From NCBI GenBank assembly GCA_009846005.1, contig VXYL01000016.1:1-64000 (forward strand): DNA of 64,000 nucleotides, read 5' to 3'. Shown piece by piece: positions 27,455 through 35,994 of this stretch (position 1 is the first letter of the stretch; each line of letters opens with the position of its first letter). The notes beneath the pieces are model-generated. The model searched no databases and had not been told where the DNA came from. It worked only from the letters and a program-made list of their open reading frames with translations. Source of the DNA: Gammaproteobacteria bacterium. Its GTDB lineage: Bacteria; Pseudomonadota; Gammaproteobacteria; Pseudomonadales; Azotimanducaceae. The position numbers and the translations under genes were made by a program.

Positions 27455-30400
27455 CCCGCCGCGACTCTTCGCCTTCAACGGGGCCGCGCCTGAATCCGGC
27501 CCAGGTCGCCTTGGCGACTGCCGCCGCCGAGTTGCGCATCGCACGTCGAACCGTCAGAACCTGGGTGTTCGCGGCTCTCGCCATCGCCGTGGGATCGCTC
27601 GTCTACTACGGCTGGGCCTTCCAGCACGCCCAGATGGGAATGGTCCCGGCCCCCCGGTTCGCGCTGCCCGGGGTCGGCATGCTCGTACTGTGGGTCCTGG
27701 TCGCCGGAATCGTGTTCCTCGCCTTCGACATTCCGGGCCGCGATGCGCGTGAACGCGTGTCGGACGCGTTGGATAGTCGCCCGCCGTCGAACATCGCCCT
27801 CCTTGGCGGGCGGTTGGGGGCTGTCGCGCTGGTCGCGTGGCTACCTCTGCTCGTGCTGGCAGTGTCATTCCAGGTCGGAGGAATGGTCATCGGGTATCTG
27901 GGTGACGCACGGGGAGTTTCCGCGGAACCGGTCTCGCTGGCGACTCTCATGTTTGTCGATGCGCCTGCGGCCCTGTTGTTCTGGGGTGCCTTGGTCGTGC
28001 TGCTGGCCGCAGTGTTGCGCAATCGACTCGTCGTCGCCCTGGTCGCGCTGGGTCTGCTCGCCACCCATGTTTGGATGGTGTTGACGACGCCCCTGTACGT
28101 GTTGCCGATCGTGTCCGGGGTTGCCAACCTGGGCTTGCCGGGGTCGGACATCCTGCCACGTACCGTATCGGGCGCCGATCTGATGCAACGGCTGTCGGTG
28201 CTGGTTCTGGCGGCGGGTTTGCTTACCACCGCTGCGGCGGCGCTGCCTCGCCGCGATGCATCCTCTCGGGTACCGGTCCTGGGTGCAGGCGCGGCGTTGC
28301 TGGTTCTCGGTGGTGCCGGCATCGGTGGCCTGGTCTGGTTCGTCGACGCTGAACGGGCCGAGCGCGTCGCTTGGGCGAACGCCCACGAAGCGGCCGTTGA
28401 TGCGCCTCGTGCCGACGTCGAACGGCTCACGGGGACTATCGATGTCGATCCGGACCGCGAGCTCGAAATCGACGTGGTTCTGCATCTACGCACGCCGCAG
28501 AGGGAGTTCGATGAACTTACGTTCAGTCTGAACCCCGCCATGGCAGTGGAAACCGTTAGGGTGGATGGTATGGCGGTGCCGTTCCGGCATGAACTCGGAA
28601 TCCTGGCCGTGACCCCGCCCGCCCGCCTGGCCCCCGGCGCGTCGGCGCAACTGTCCATCCATGCCGCCGGTATTCCCGATCCGCGCTTCGGCTATCTCGA
28701 CAGTTCGGTCTGGGCGAAGGGCGAGACGCTCTTGGGGATGCCGATCGTGCTGCGGGGTGACGTGGCGTCAATCTACGAACCGAACTACGTCGCGCTGACG
28801 CCCGCAGTGGTTTGGCTGCCGATGTCCGGCGCGAACTTCGCGATCCACGATCCCAGCCGCCGCGTACCCGACTTCCACGACATCGACCTCGTGGTGCGCA
28901 TTCCCGACGGATGGCATGCCGCCGGGCCCGGGCGGCTGGGGGATGACGGCGTCCGATTCCGGCCAAGTGTGCCGCTGGCGCAGTTCCCGCTCATCGCGGC
29001 ACCTCTCCAGCGGCGCGTTCTGACGATGGGCGAGATCGAGTACGAACTGCTTCTCCACCCGGGGCATTTGGCCAACCTGGAGTATTTCTCGGACGCCGAA
29101 CGGGAGGAGGAGACCCTTCGTCAGCTCAAGCAGCGGCTCCCGTTCAGATCGGGACCCGAGCTTGCCTATCCCCATGCCGTATTCACCGTGGTGGAGATCC
29201 CGGGACAGCTTCGCCGCTACGGCGGGGGTCGGATCATGGATACGATCCAAGGTCTGCCGGGCCTACAGATGCTCCCCGAGCACGGATTTCCGACGCGCCA
29301 TTTCAGCGCCGATCCCCCCTTGCCATTTCGGGAAATGCCCGAAGAGATCTGGCTCCAACAGCAGCTCTTCTCGATCGAGCAGGGACCGCATGGCGTGCCC
29401 GCGCTTGCGGGAGCAGCACGAAACACGGGGCCGCACCTCACGAGCGCCTCCGGCGACGGCGCTATAGCCGCGAACTATCTCTACGAGTCCTTGACCTCCT
29501 CGGCCAACCGTGAACCTCGCACGGTGGCGCCCGCGCACTGGCTCCAAATCGGTCTCGCACCGGGCTTGTCGCTGCCCCGCCGGATACTGGACCGACTCAT
29601 GGGGACCGCGACCTTCAGCTTCGGGTGGTACCAGTTCTTCGGAATGAGGCTCGAGAACCGGAGTGCCGAGTTCTCCTTCACCGGTGTCGACGCGACGGCA
29701 ACCACGGAGGACGTCGACATCCTGATCCACAAGGGCAACCTCATCGCGCTTGCAGTCCAGGGGCTGATGCAACGAACCAAAATCGCCGACTTCCTCACCC
29801 TGATGCGCGCGCGGCACGGCGGCGGAACGTTCACCGTGGACGAGTTCATCGCCGCCATGTCGGAGATCGATCCGGAAATGGCGCCTTACATCGGTCACTT
29901 CATGCGCGAAGACGCTTTGCCAGGATTCCTCGTGTCCGATGCGCGCGCATTCAGGGTGCCGGACGCCGACGACGGCAAGCCGCGTTACCAGGTCGCGGTC
30001 CATGTTCGAAACAACGAACCCGTGCCGGGGGTTGCCGGCTTGTCGGTCCGGGAAACTCGACCGGACGGCTTCGGCGCGATCTACTACCAGGCGCCATTCG
30101 TCCATGTGCCGGGGAACAGTGCTCGCGAGTTCGGTGTAGTCACCACTGCGCCGCCCGCCGACGTGCGCTTGGAGACGTACCTGTCTCAAAACGCCCGCGT
30201 CATGCGACTGGCGCTACCCAGAGTAGACCCGGACACAATCGTGTCGGCGGAGCCCTTCTTCGGATCGCGCCCCAGTACTTGGCAGCCGCCGGATCTCGGC
30301 ATCGTCGTCGACGACCTCGACTCGGGCTATTCCCATATCTCGCCTCCCCCGAGAGGATTTCGGCTGGGGGGTTCCCCTGAGGACGACGATGCCGAAATGC

Positions 30401-30900
30401 CCGAGTACAACTACGCTGTCCCGGCCCCGGGATGGCATCGGCACGGCGATCCGCTGACCATGAGTTGGGGCAAGTACCGCCGGACCCTGACGCGGATAGT
30501 GGCGGGAACCGGCGAAGGCCGCGCAACGTTCGCCACCCAACTGCCGGCGACAGGTACCTGGCGCCTCTACTATCACCTGCCGGGGGAGTCGGCGAGCGCC
30601 GGTCACCACTGGCGTCTAGGCGGCTGGAACCCCGGTGACGAATTCGGAATCTACAACCTCGAGATCGCGGCCGGCGAGGTGCGCATCCCCGTCGCGTACG
30701 ATGCGCGGATGGCGGTACCCGGCTGGAACGACATCGGCACGTTCGAGCTGCCCGCCGGACCGGTAAGCGTCACGGTGTCCGACGCCACCGATGGCCAGGT
30801 CATCGTGGCGGATGCGATTCGTTGGGTACCCCTGTCGACCGAAGACACGAATCCGGCAACCGACCCATCAAAGACCGTTTCCGAGGCCGGTCGGCCGTAG
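27448..30900 (+). CDS. Large membrane protein: ABC-2-like helices, pseudo-M1 peptidase region, golvesin-like C-terminal domain
   Basis: A 1150-residue protein. Residues about 35-295 hold six or more membrane segments resembling the permease half of ABC-2/M1-aminopeptidase fusion proteins. Residues about 330-800 resemble the M1 peptidase part (LRTPQREFDELTFSLNPAM, WLPMSGANFAIHD), but no HExxH zinc site is present anywhere, so peptidase activity is not expected. Residues about 1020-1130 look like the golvesin/XLY-type carbohydrate-associated domain (EGRATFATQLPATGTWRLYY, WNDIGTFELPAGPVSVTVSD, VIVADAIRWVP). It overlaps the M56 gene by seven bases (27448-27454). The domain order is assigned by eye. 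A role as the effector or sensor of the BlaI-M56 pair is inferred from gene order only. Confidence 0.7.
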   Translation: MLTRRDSSPSTGPRLNPAQVALATAAAELRIARRTVRTWVFAALAIAVGSLVYYGWAFQHAQMGMVPAPRFALPGVGMLVLWVLVAGIVFLAFDIPGRDARERVSDALDSRPPSNIALLGGRLGAVALVAWLPLLVLAVSFQVGGMVIGYLGDARGVSAEPVSLATLMFVDAPAALLFWGALVVLLAAVLRNRLVVALVALGLLATHVWMVLTTPLYVLPIVSGVANLGLPGSDILPRTVSGADLMQRLSVLVLAAGLLTTAAAALPRRDASSRVPVLGAGAALLVLGGAGIGGLVWFVDAERAERVAWANAHEAAVDAPRADVERLTGTIDVDPDRELEIDVVLHLRTPQREFDELTFSLNPAMAVETVRVDGMAVPFRHELGILAVTPPARLAPGASAQLSIHAAGIPDPRFGYLDSSVWAKGETLLGMPIVLRGDVASIYEPNYVALTPAVVWLPMSGANFAIHDPSRRVPDFHDIDLVVRIPDGWHAAGPGRLGDDGVRFRPSVPLAQFPLIAAPLQRRVLTMGEIEYELLLHPGHLANLEYFSDAEREEETLRQLKQRLPFRSGPELAYPHAVFTVVEIPGQLRRYGGGRIMDTIQGLPGLQMLPEHGFPTRHFSADPPLPFREMPEEIWLQQQLFSIEQGPHGVPALAGAARNTGPHLTSASGDGAIAANYLYESLTSSANREPRTVAPAHWLQIGLAPGLSLPRRILDRLMGTATFSFGWYQFFGMRLENRSAEFSFTGVDATATTEDVDILIHKGNLIALAVQGLMQRTKIADFLTLMRARHGGGTFTVDEFIAAMSEIDPEMAPYIGHFMREDALPGFLVSDARAFRVPDADDGKPRYQVAVHVRNNEPVPGVAGLSVRETRPDGFGAIYYQAPFVHVPGNSAREFGVVTTAPPADVRLETYLSQNARVMRLALPRVDPDTIVSAEPFFGSRPSTWQPPDLGIVVDDLDSGYSHISPPPRGFRLGGSPEDDDAEMPEYNYAVPAPGWHRHGDPLTMSWGKYRRTLTRIVAGTGEGRATFATQLPATGTWRLYYHLPGESASAGHHWRLGGWNPGDEFGIYNLEIAAGEVRIPVAYDARMAVPGWNDIGTFELPAGPVSVTVSDATDGQVIVADAIRWVPLSTEDTNPATDPSKTVSEAGRP

Positions 30901-31013
30901 CTGCCGTGCTGCGACGGTCGGTAGTCGAAACATCGCCCAATCAAACTCGGGCCAATGTGCGGAGAGTGGGCGGAGTTTTGTCGATCATGCCCGAATCGAT
31001 TGGGGACGGAGTT

Positions 31014-31088
31014 GCGTTTCCCACCCTTCGTCCACCGCGCCTCGGTTGATCTTGGGGACCGGCTCCGTGGACGAAGCGTGGAAAACGC
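31014..31088. repeat. Palindrome copy 1 of the 31-kb block
   Basis: A 22-base left arm (31014-31035, GCGTTTCCCACCC then TTCGTCCAC) pairs with the right arm 31067-31088 at 20 of 22 positions around a 31-base centre. The same two arm positions mismatch in copies 2 and 3. Confidence 0.9.
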
Positions 31089-31243
31089 GCCGGGTCCGGT
31101 GCGCTTTTCGAATGGGGCAGCCGGTCGCGACGGCGCCGTCCGGGGGAACATCGCCCGTTTCAATGTCAAGCGACATCATCAGGAAACCGACCCCCCGGCG
31201 ACACGAATACCGCCCTCCCTGGATCAACGGCACCACCGTTGAC

Positions 31244-31318
31244 GGGGTTATCCACGCTCTGTCCACGGCGACGATCCCCGGACAATCAAGTCGCGGTGGG
31301 CAGAGGGTGGATAACCCC
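31244..31318. repeat. Palindrome copy 3 of the 31-kb block (inverted relative to copies 1 and 2)
   Basis: The arm 31244-31266 (GGGGTTATCCACG then CTCTGTCCAC) pairs with 31296-31318 at 21 of 23 positions. The arm contains TTATCCAC, close to a DnaA box, but the other copies read GTTTTCCAC at this place, so this is probably chance within the family. The centre matches the reverse complement of copy 1. Confidence 0.85.
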
Positions 31319-31553
31319 CCGACGACCTTGGCCGGTGACCGCTCCCCCTTCACGACGCGGCCCGCGCGGCTGGCGCCGTGGACGAAGGTTGGAAGACGCA
31401 CGCCTCTGCGCGCCGTTCGAGGCACGCGGAATCGGGATCGCGGCGGCAACCCCTCGAGAGGGAACATCGCCCCAATCAAACAGGGGTTGAGTGCTTGGGT
31501 GGCGGTGGAGGGCGCCGGAAGGAATATCGCGCCAATCAATCCGGGGCCGAGTT

Positions 31554-31628
31554 GCGTTTTCCACCCTTCGCCCACCGCGCCTCTGTTGTTTCCGGGGACC
31601 GGCGCCGTGGACGAAGCGTGGAAAACGC
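31554..31628. repeat. Palindrome copy 2 of the 31-kb block
   Basis: Lies exactly 540 bp after copy 1. Arms 31554-31575 and 31607-31628 pair at 20 of 22 positions; the flanks on both sides are also repeated. Confidence 0.9.
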
Positions 31629-32008
31629 GCCGCCTGCGGTGCGCTTTCCGAAGGGGCGGCACCCGGATCGCGACGAGCACCGCCCGGGGGAACATGCCCC
31701 AATCAAACTGCGGGTCGAGTAGCCGTGGTCGGCGGTTCGGGAGGAGGGCGCCGCAGAGAACATCGCCCGTTTCAGCCGCCGTCGATCCGGCGGAGGTGCC
31801 GGGAACGTGGCCGCGGCGGCGGGCGAGAGCGGCCTAGCCCCGGTTCGCAGGCCAAGCCGTTTGGCGGAGTTGTCCACGCTTCGTCCACGGCGCCTCCGGT
31901 CGAGGGGCTCAATCTCGGGACAATCTTGGCTGAGACAACACGGACACCAATCCTGTCGGCGTCTACTTCGACCGGTGCGAGGGGGGCCTGCAGCTGAGAA
32001 CCCAGCCA

Positions 32009-33859
32009 TTGGCTGGCAACGGCCGATGGCTGCACCGATGGTGCTATGCTCGTGGCGAACTCAGACGAACGGTCGCGGTCGAGGTCGTTTTCCACCGCGG
32101 CCCAAGGCGCCGCAACATCGCTAGATCGCGTCTATTCCTCGCCCCGATTGTCGGTGCCTTGGTGGTGGTTGCGGGCGTCGTCGTCTGGTGGGCGGGTCAA
32201 TGGGGATCCGGCATATCGCCCGCGAGTCTCGAGCGGCCGGTGGGTGAGCCGTTGGCGGGTCAAACTCCGCTCCCGGCCAAGGCCACGCTGGCCGGGATCG
32301 CCGGGATCGCGGACGACTTCTCGCGCAATGCCGCGATTTATCGCTTGGCAGATGGTGCGTCGCGAAAGCAGATCGAGGACTGGCTGGCCGAGGCTGAGAC
32401 CTTGCCACCGAGCCTGTACCGCTACGACATCGCCCGGGTGCTCTACATCCGGTTTGCTGTTCTCGACCCGGAAGCGGCGCTCGACCACGCACTTTGGGGT
32501 GCGACCAAACCGGTCTGGTTGGAGGCCATATTCAGAACCTGGGCTCAGGTCGATCCCCATGCGGCAACCGACCGGGCGGCCAAGCTCGATTCGTCCGCGA
32601 AGGCTGCCGCATCCCGCACGCTGCTCCAACTCGGCCTACCGTTCGACGAGTTGCGCTCGGTGGCCGAGCGGCTGGACGCAGCCGAGGACCACGACCGTTA
32701 TCGCGGGATCGAAAGGATCATTGGCGTGGCGGTGCCAACGCCCAGCATGCGGCTGCTGGCGGCGGCGCAAGCGACCAAGCTCGGCAGACGGGACGACGAA
32801 TCCCACGCCGACGCCTGGTACCGGGCCATTGCGGTCGAGGACGACCTGGTGCGTCAGATCCTGGCGGAACGGATTGCCATCGACTGGGCGTCGGAAGGCC
32901 CCATTGATGCCTTGGCGGCGGTGAAGGCTTGGCCCACCAACGACCTCCACGTAACCGTGCGGAGCAACGGCTTCAGCACTAGGCTGATTCGGCAACGAAT
33001 CCGTTCGCAGATCGTTTGGAAGTGGGCCGACGATGAACCCCTCGAGGCGTTCGCGTGGCTGATGGCGCAGAACGTACCCGAGATGCGGGGCCATGTCGAA
33101 GCCGTCATGAGTCGATTGACGCAATACGCGCCGGAAGAGGCCATCGCCCGCCTTGGCGATGTCCCTGACTCGCAGAGGCCCAGCGCCGCGTACGCCGTGC
33201 TTGGGGTCTTGGCGGGCCGGGACATCGATCAGGCGATGAGTTTCTTTGCATCGTTAGACATCTCCTCGAAAGTGAACAGAACACACGTGCTGCGACGGGC
33301 GCTCCTTGCGAACCGTTCGGCCAAGCAGGCCCTCGATTGGGCTGTGGCCGTGGACCCGCGGATTCGTGCCGACGAGGTGGCGGCCGTGATCCGCGATTTG
33401 CACAAGAAGGATCACACCGAAGCACTTCGGTTGCTGGAGTCGCTCGACGAACCGAGCCTGCGGATCGCGGCGGCAGATGAAGTGGTGAGGGACGAAGCGC
33501 GGCGCGATGCGCAGGAATCATTGGCCTGGGTCCGGAACTTCGAACCCGAGGCCGCGCGATCCAACTTGATCGTCAAGGTGTTCGATACCTGGGCTGCCCG
33601 GGATCCCGCAGCCGCCTGCCGAGAGTTGTTCGACATGCGCGGCGGACCGGTGCGCGATCAGGCCGCGGCGACCATGATGCCCGACGTGGTTTCGCGCGAC
33701 GCCCCCTTGGCGGAACGCCTTTTCGACGCGATTGAGTCGCCGCACCAGCAAGCCCGGGCCGCCCAACCGCTGCATCGGCATTTCAGCGACATCGAACCCG
33801 ATCATCGGAAGGCGGAACGGTACGGTAAGTACCTTCCGGACGACGGCGGCGATGCGTAA
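32009..33859 (+). CDS. Membrane-anchored alpha-solenoid protein, first of a tandem paralogue pair
   Basis: Up to 616 residues. One membrane helix (LFLAPIVGALVVVAGVVVWWAG, about residues 42-64) anchors a long helical repeat domain. The units recur as W-A-x-x-D/E-P-x-x-A: TWAQVDPHAA, KWADDEPLEAFAWL, DWAVAVDPRIRA, AWVRNFEPEAA, TWAARDPAAA. The 533-residue protein encoded next shares this layout, the block LAGIAGIADDFSRNAAIYRLA and the ending FDAIESP. The start is uncertain: TTG 32009 lies in the repeat block and has no ribosome site, and TTG 32159 is possible but cuts into the helix. Its stop overlaps the next start by eight bases. No known family name; HEAT/TPR-like scaffolding is inferred. Confidence 0.75.
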   Translation: MAGNGRWLHRWCYARGELRRTVAVEVVFHRGPRRRNIARSRLFLAPIVGALVVVAGVVVWWAGQWGSGISPASLERPVGEPLAGQTPLPAKATLAGIAGIADDFSRNAAIYRLADGASRKQIEDWLAEAETLPPSLYRYDIARVLYIRFAVLDPEAALDHALWGATKPVWLEAIFRTWAQVDPHAATDRAAKLDSSAKAAASRTLLQLGLPFDELRSVAERLDAAEDHDRYRGIERIIGVAVPTPSMRLLAAAQATKLGRRDDESHADAWYRAIAVEDDLVRQILAERIAIDWASEGPIDALAAVKAWPTNDLHVTVRSNGFSTRLIRQRIRSQIVWKWADDEPLEAFAWLMAQNVPEMRGHVEAVMSRLTQYAPEEAIARLGDVPDSQRPSAAYAVLGVLAGRDIDQAMSFFASLDISSKVNRTHVLRRALLANRSAKQALDWAVAVDPRIRADEVAAVIRDLHKKDHTEALRLLESLDEPSLRIAAADEVVRDEARRDAQESLAWVRNFEPEAARSNLIVKVFDTWAARDPAAACRELFDMRGGPVRDQAAATMMPDVVSRDAPLAERLFDAIESPHQQARAAQPLHRHFSDIEPDHRKAERYGKYLPDDGGDA

Positions 33860-35453
33860 AGACCTCCTATCCTTCTTAATGGGACTCGCGGTTGGCCTTG
33901 GCGGGTCCTTAACCGCAACCGCGGCCGAAACGCCCCGTGCAGAGTCAGTGGTGTCCGCCATCGATGGGGATGCGTCGGATCCCCATCAGGGGACGTTGAC
34001 TGGAATTGCGAGCGTCGCCGATGGCTTTGACCGTAATGCGGCCCTATATCGACTCCTGGCCAAGGCGGATCGCGGTCGCGTCGAACGGTTGTTGGCCGAG
34101 GTGGCCGAACTGCCCGCCACGCCGCACCGCGAAGACGTCGCGCGCGTACTCTACATTCGCTTCGCTTCCGTTGATCCAGCGGGGGCAGCGGATCACGCGG
34201 TGCGCACGTTGGCAAACCCCGAAGCCGTGTCTGCGGTGTTCCGGGCCTGGGCTCACGCGGATCTCGACTCAGCCGTGGCGCGCGCCGCCGAACTGCCGAC
34301 GGGCCCCAGAGTCGACGCTGCACGGGCGATCCTGCAACTCGACCTTCCCGCAGCCCGGCTGGGGTCAATCGCCGAACACCTTGGTGTGCGGCTAGCAGAT
34401 GTCGAAATCTCGAAGCCGGTAGTCCCCGCACGCGTTGAAACCCACAATGCGGCGTTGGCTAGGCTCAGCGCCATCGACGATCCAGACTCGCGCCGGGAGG
34501 AGGTGGTGCTGTTGGCGTCGGATTGGGCAACCGCGGACGCGGCTGGCGCATTGACGGCGATCATCGGTTGGGATGGAGAAGAGAGCGTCAGAGGATCGAT
34601 GCTCTACCACGTCATGGACAAGTGGGCGAAGGCGGATCCTCGAGCGGCCACGGATTGGTTAGTCGCCCACGACACCGGCAAGTTGCTCGACTTGGTGTTC
34701 CCCGCATTCCTGAGTCTTGCCAGGACGGATCCGGACCATGCGGAGGGACTGGCTGAGGCGCTTCCCGTTGAACCGGCGAGGCGCCAGGCCCTCATCGGGA
34801 TCCTCACGGCGATGTTGGATCGGGGAGACTTGGACCGCGCGCTGACCGCATTCGCGGAACTCGACCTGCGGGATCAGCCGATGGTCACGGGCGAGATCGG
34901 CACCGAGTTGGTACGTGCCGACCCGGAACGCGCACTGGAATGGTTGATGGGTCTCGACGAGGCGCTTCGAAGGGACTCCTACGACTGGATGTTCATGCGG
35001 ATGTACGGGGTGGACTCGTCGGTGACCAAGCGACTGATACAAGGCATAGCGGACCCGGAAATGCGGATCGACGCCGCCAACGCAGTTGCCCATTGGGAGA
35101 TGGGAGACCCCGGCGAGGCGCTGGCGTGGGCCGAGTCGCTGGGTACCGAAGAGCAGTACGCGCCCGTCGTGGCGTACATGTTCCAGGACTGGTTCCGGCG
35201 CGATGCGCCTCGCGCGACGACGGCTCTGATGGCATACCGGTCCGGTTTGGCGCGAGACCGTGCACTTCGCACGTTGGTTGCCGTTCGCTTGGCGGCTCAC
35301 GACACCGTTGCGGCGGAACGGTTCTTCCATGCCATTGAATCGCCGGGCGACCGCCGCTCGGCGGCGGGGAGACTCCAACGCTACTACACCGAAACGGACC
35401 CGATCGAACGCAAGGCGGCGGTGTTCCGCCGGTTGGCGACCGAAGGGGATTGA
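33852..35453 (+). CDS. Exported alpha-solenoid protein, second of a tandem paralogue pair
   Basis: A 533-residue protein with a signal peptide (LLSFLMGLAVGLGGSLTATAAE). It then has the same blocks as its neighbour: LTGIASVADGFDRNAALYRLL, DVARVLYIRFASVDPAGAADHA, repeated W-A-x-x-D-P units (KWAKADPRAATDWL, AWAESLGTEEQ), and an ending FHAIESPGDRRSAAGRLQRYY. The ATG at 33852 overlaps the previous gene's TAA by eight bases, so the pair is translationally coupled. One member is anchored by a helix and one is secreted, so they may work together at the periplasmic face. There is no catalytic motif; the function is unknown. Confidence 0.8.
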   Translation: MRKDLLSFLMGLAVGLGGSLTATAAETPRAESVVSAIDGDASDPHQGTLTGIASVADGFDRNAALYRLLAKADRGRVERLLAEVAELPATPHREDVARVLYIRFASVDPAGAADHAVRTLANPEAVSAVFRAWAHADLDSAVARAAELPTGPRVDAARAILQLDLPAARLGSIAEHLGVRLADVEISKPVVPARVETHNAALARLSAIDDPDSRREEVVLLASDWATADAAGALTAIIGWDGEESVRGSMLYHVMDKWAKADPRAATDWLVAHDTGKLLDLVFPAFLSLARTDPDHAEGLAEALPVEPARRQALIGILTAMLDRGDLDRALTAFAELDLRDQPMVTGEIGTELVRADPERALEWLMGLDEALRRDSYDWMFMRMYGVDSSVTKRLIQGIADPEMRIDAANAVAHWEMGDPGEALAWAESLGTEEQYAPVVAYMFQDWFRRDAPRATTALMAYRSGLARDRALRTLVAVRLAAHDTVAAERFFHAIESPGDRRSAAGRLQRYYTETDPIERKAAVFRRLATEGD

Positions 35454-35542
35454 GTGGCCCAATCCGACCTGGCCCGGTTGAATTGCTCGGCCGCGACGAA
35501 TAGACTGCGCGCCCTCTCGAACGGGGTGGACAACGGAACGCG

Positions 35543-35761
35543 ATGAAGCCCGACATACATCCGGAATACGGTGAGATCACGGCGACGTGCAGTTGCGGCA
35601 ACGTGATCAAGACGCGTTCGACACTTAACCGCGACATCCATTTGGAGGTCTGCTCCGCCTGCCACCCGTTCTATACCGGCAAGCAGAAGATCGTCGACAG
35701 CGGCGGGCGCGTCGAGCGGTTCCGACGCAGGTTCGGCGACGGTTCATTGGCAGCGACCTGA
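35543..35761 (+). CDS. rpmE: 50S ribosomal protein L31, zinc-binding type
   Basis: A 72-residue ribosomal protein. [21 protein letters not shown] and [19 protein letters not shown] carry the Cys ligands of the zinc-binding (C+) form, and the length is typical. A C- copy would normally be Zur-regulated elsewhere. A hairpin follows seven bases after the stop. Confidence 0.98.
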   Translation: MKPDIHPEYGEITATCSCGNVIKTRSTLNRDIHLEVCSACHPFYTGKQKIVDSGGRVERFRRRFGDGSLAAT

Positions 35762-35767
35762 CCGCAT

Positions 35768-35788
35768 TTCTGGCCGCACAGGCCAGAA
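35768..35788 (+). terminator. Hairpin after rpmE
   Basis: A perfect 8-bp stem TTCTGGCC/GGCCAGAA around the loop GCACA starts seven bases after the rpmE stop. Only two T follow, so it may be a weak or Rho-assisted terminator or a 3' stabiliser. Confidence 0.5.
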
Positions 35789-35870
35789 TTCACGACCCTC
35801 TATCGACAAAGCCGTCCCGAACTTGTGGCCGTTCGGGTGATCAAATCAGTGGTAATCTCCGCCTAGGTGG

Positions 35871-35965
35871 CGGTCGGACCTGCCGCGCACGCGGCGGCCC
35901 GTCGCAGACGACGGGAGCCGACCGTCGCCTTTAGGGCGGCGGGGAAACGCGGCGCCCAACGGCGC
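35871..35965 (+). ncRNA. Structured 5' leader of the M48 protease gene (three-way junction plus hairpins)
   Basis: Just upstream of the M48 gene, CGGTCGG (35871-35877) pairs with CCGACCG (35918-35924). This closes two perfect hairpins: GCCGC/GCGGC (35882-35895, loop GCAC) and CCCGTCG/CGACGGG (35898-35915, loop CAGA). Further hairpins follow: CGCC/GGCG near 35926-35938 and GCGCC/GGCGC (about 35952-35965, loop CAAC). The ribosome site AGGAGA is at 35982. This could be a regulatory leader; it matches no riboswitch class I can name. Confidence 0.5.
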
Positions 35966-35994
35966 GGGTGGCGACGCAACGAGGAGAGCCTCCC

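Larger units (their letters stand above)
30925..32120. repeat. Complex intergenic repeat block with palindromes and a recurring AACATCGCCC motif
   Basis: About 1.2 kb without a convincing gene. It holds three long palindromes (31014-31088, 31244-31318, 31554-31628), single arms near 31377 and 31869, and copies of the motif AACATCGCCC, often followed by CAATCAAAC, near 30930, 31147, 31464, 31524, 31692, 31758 and, decayed, 32114. A stretch of about 150 bp (31009-31160) recurs exactly 540 bp later (31549-31703) at roughly 85-90 percent identity. Open frames here translate repeats (VDEAWKT, NIAPI) in several frames and are not credible genes. Origin and function are unknown. Confidence 0.85.

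Noticed and set aside
31248-31314. Two TTATCCAC sequences, one base short of a DnaA box, hinting at a replication origin
   Set aside because: They are the two arms of one palindrome whose sister copies read TTTTCCAC; there is no AT-rich unwinding region and no dnaA, dnaN or gidA nearby.
30791-31837. A 348-codon plus-strand frame and several minus-strand frames across the repeat block
   Set aside because: They only translate the palindromes and repeated motifs in different frames, overlap each other and the preceding gene, and show no domain.
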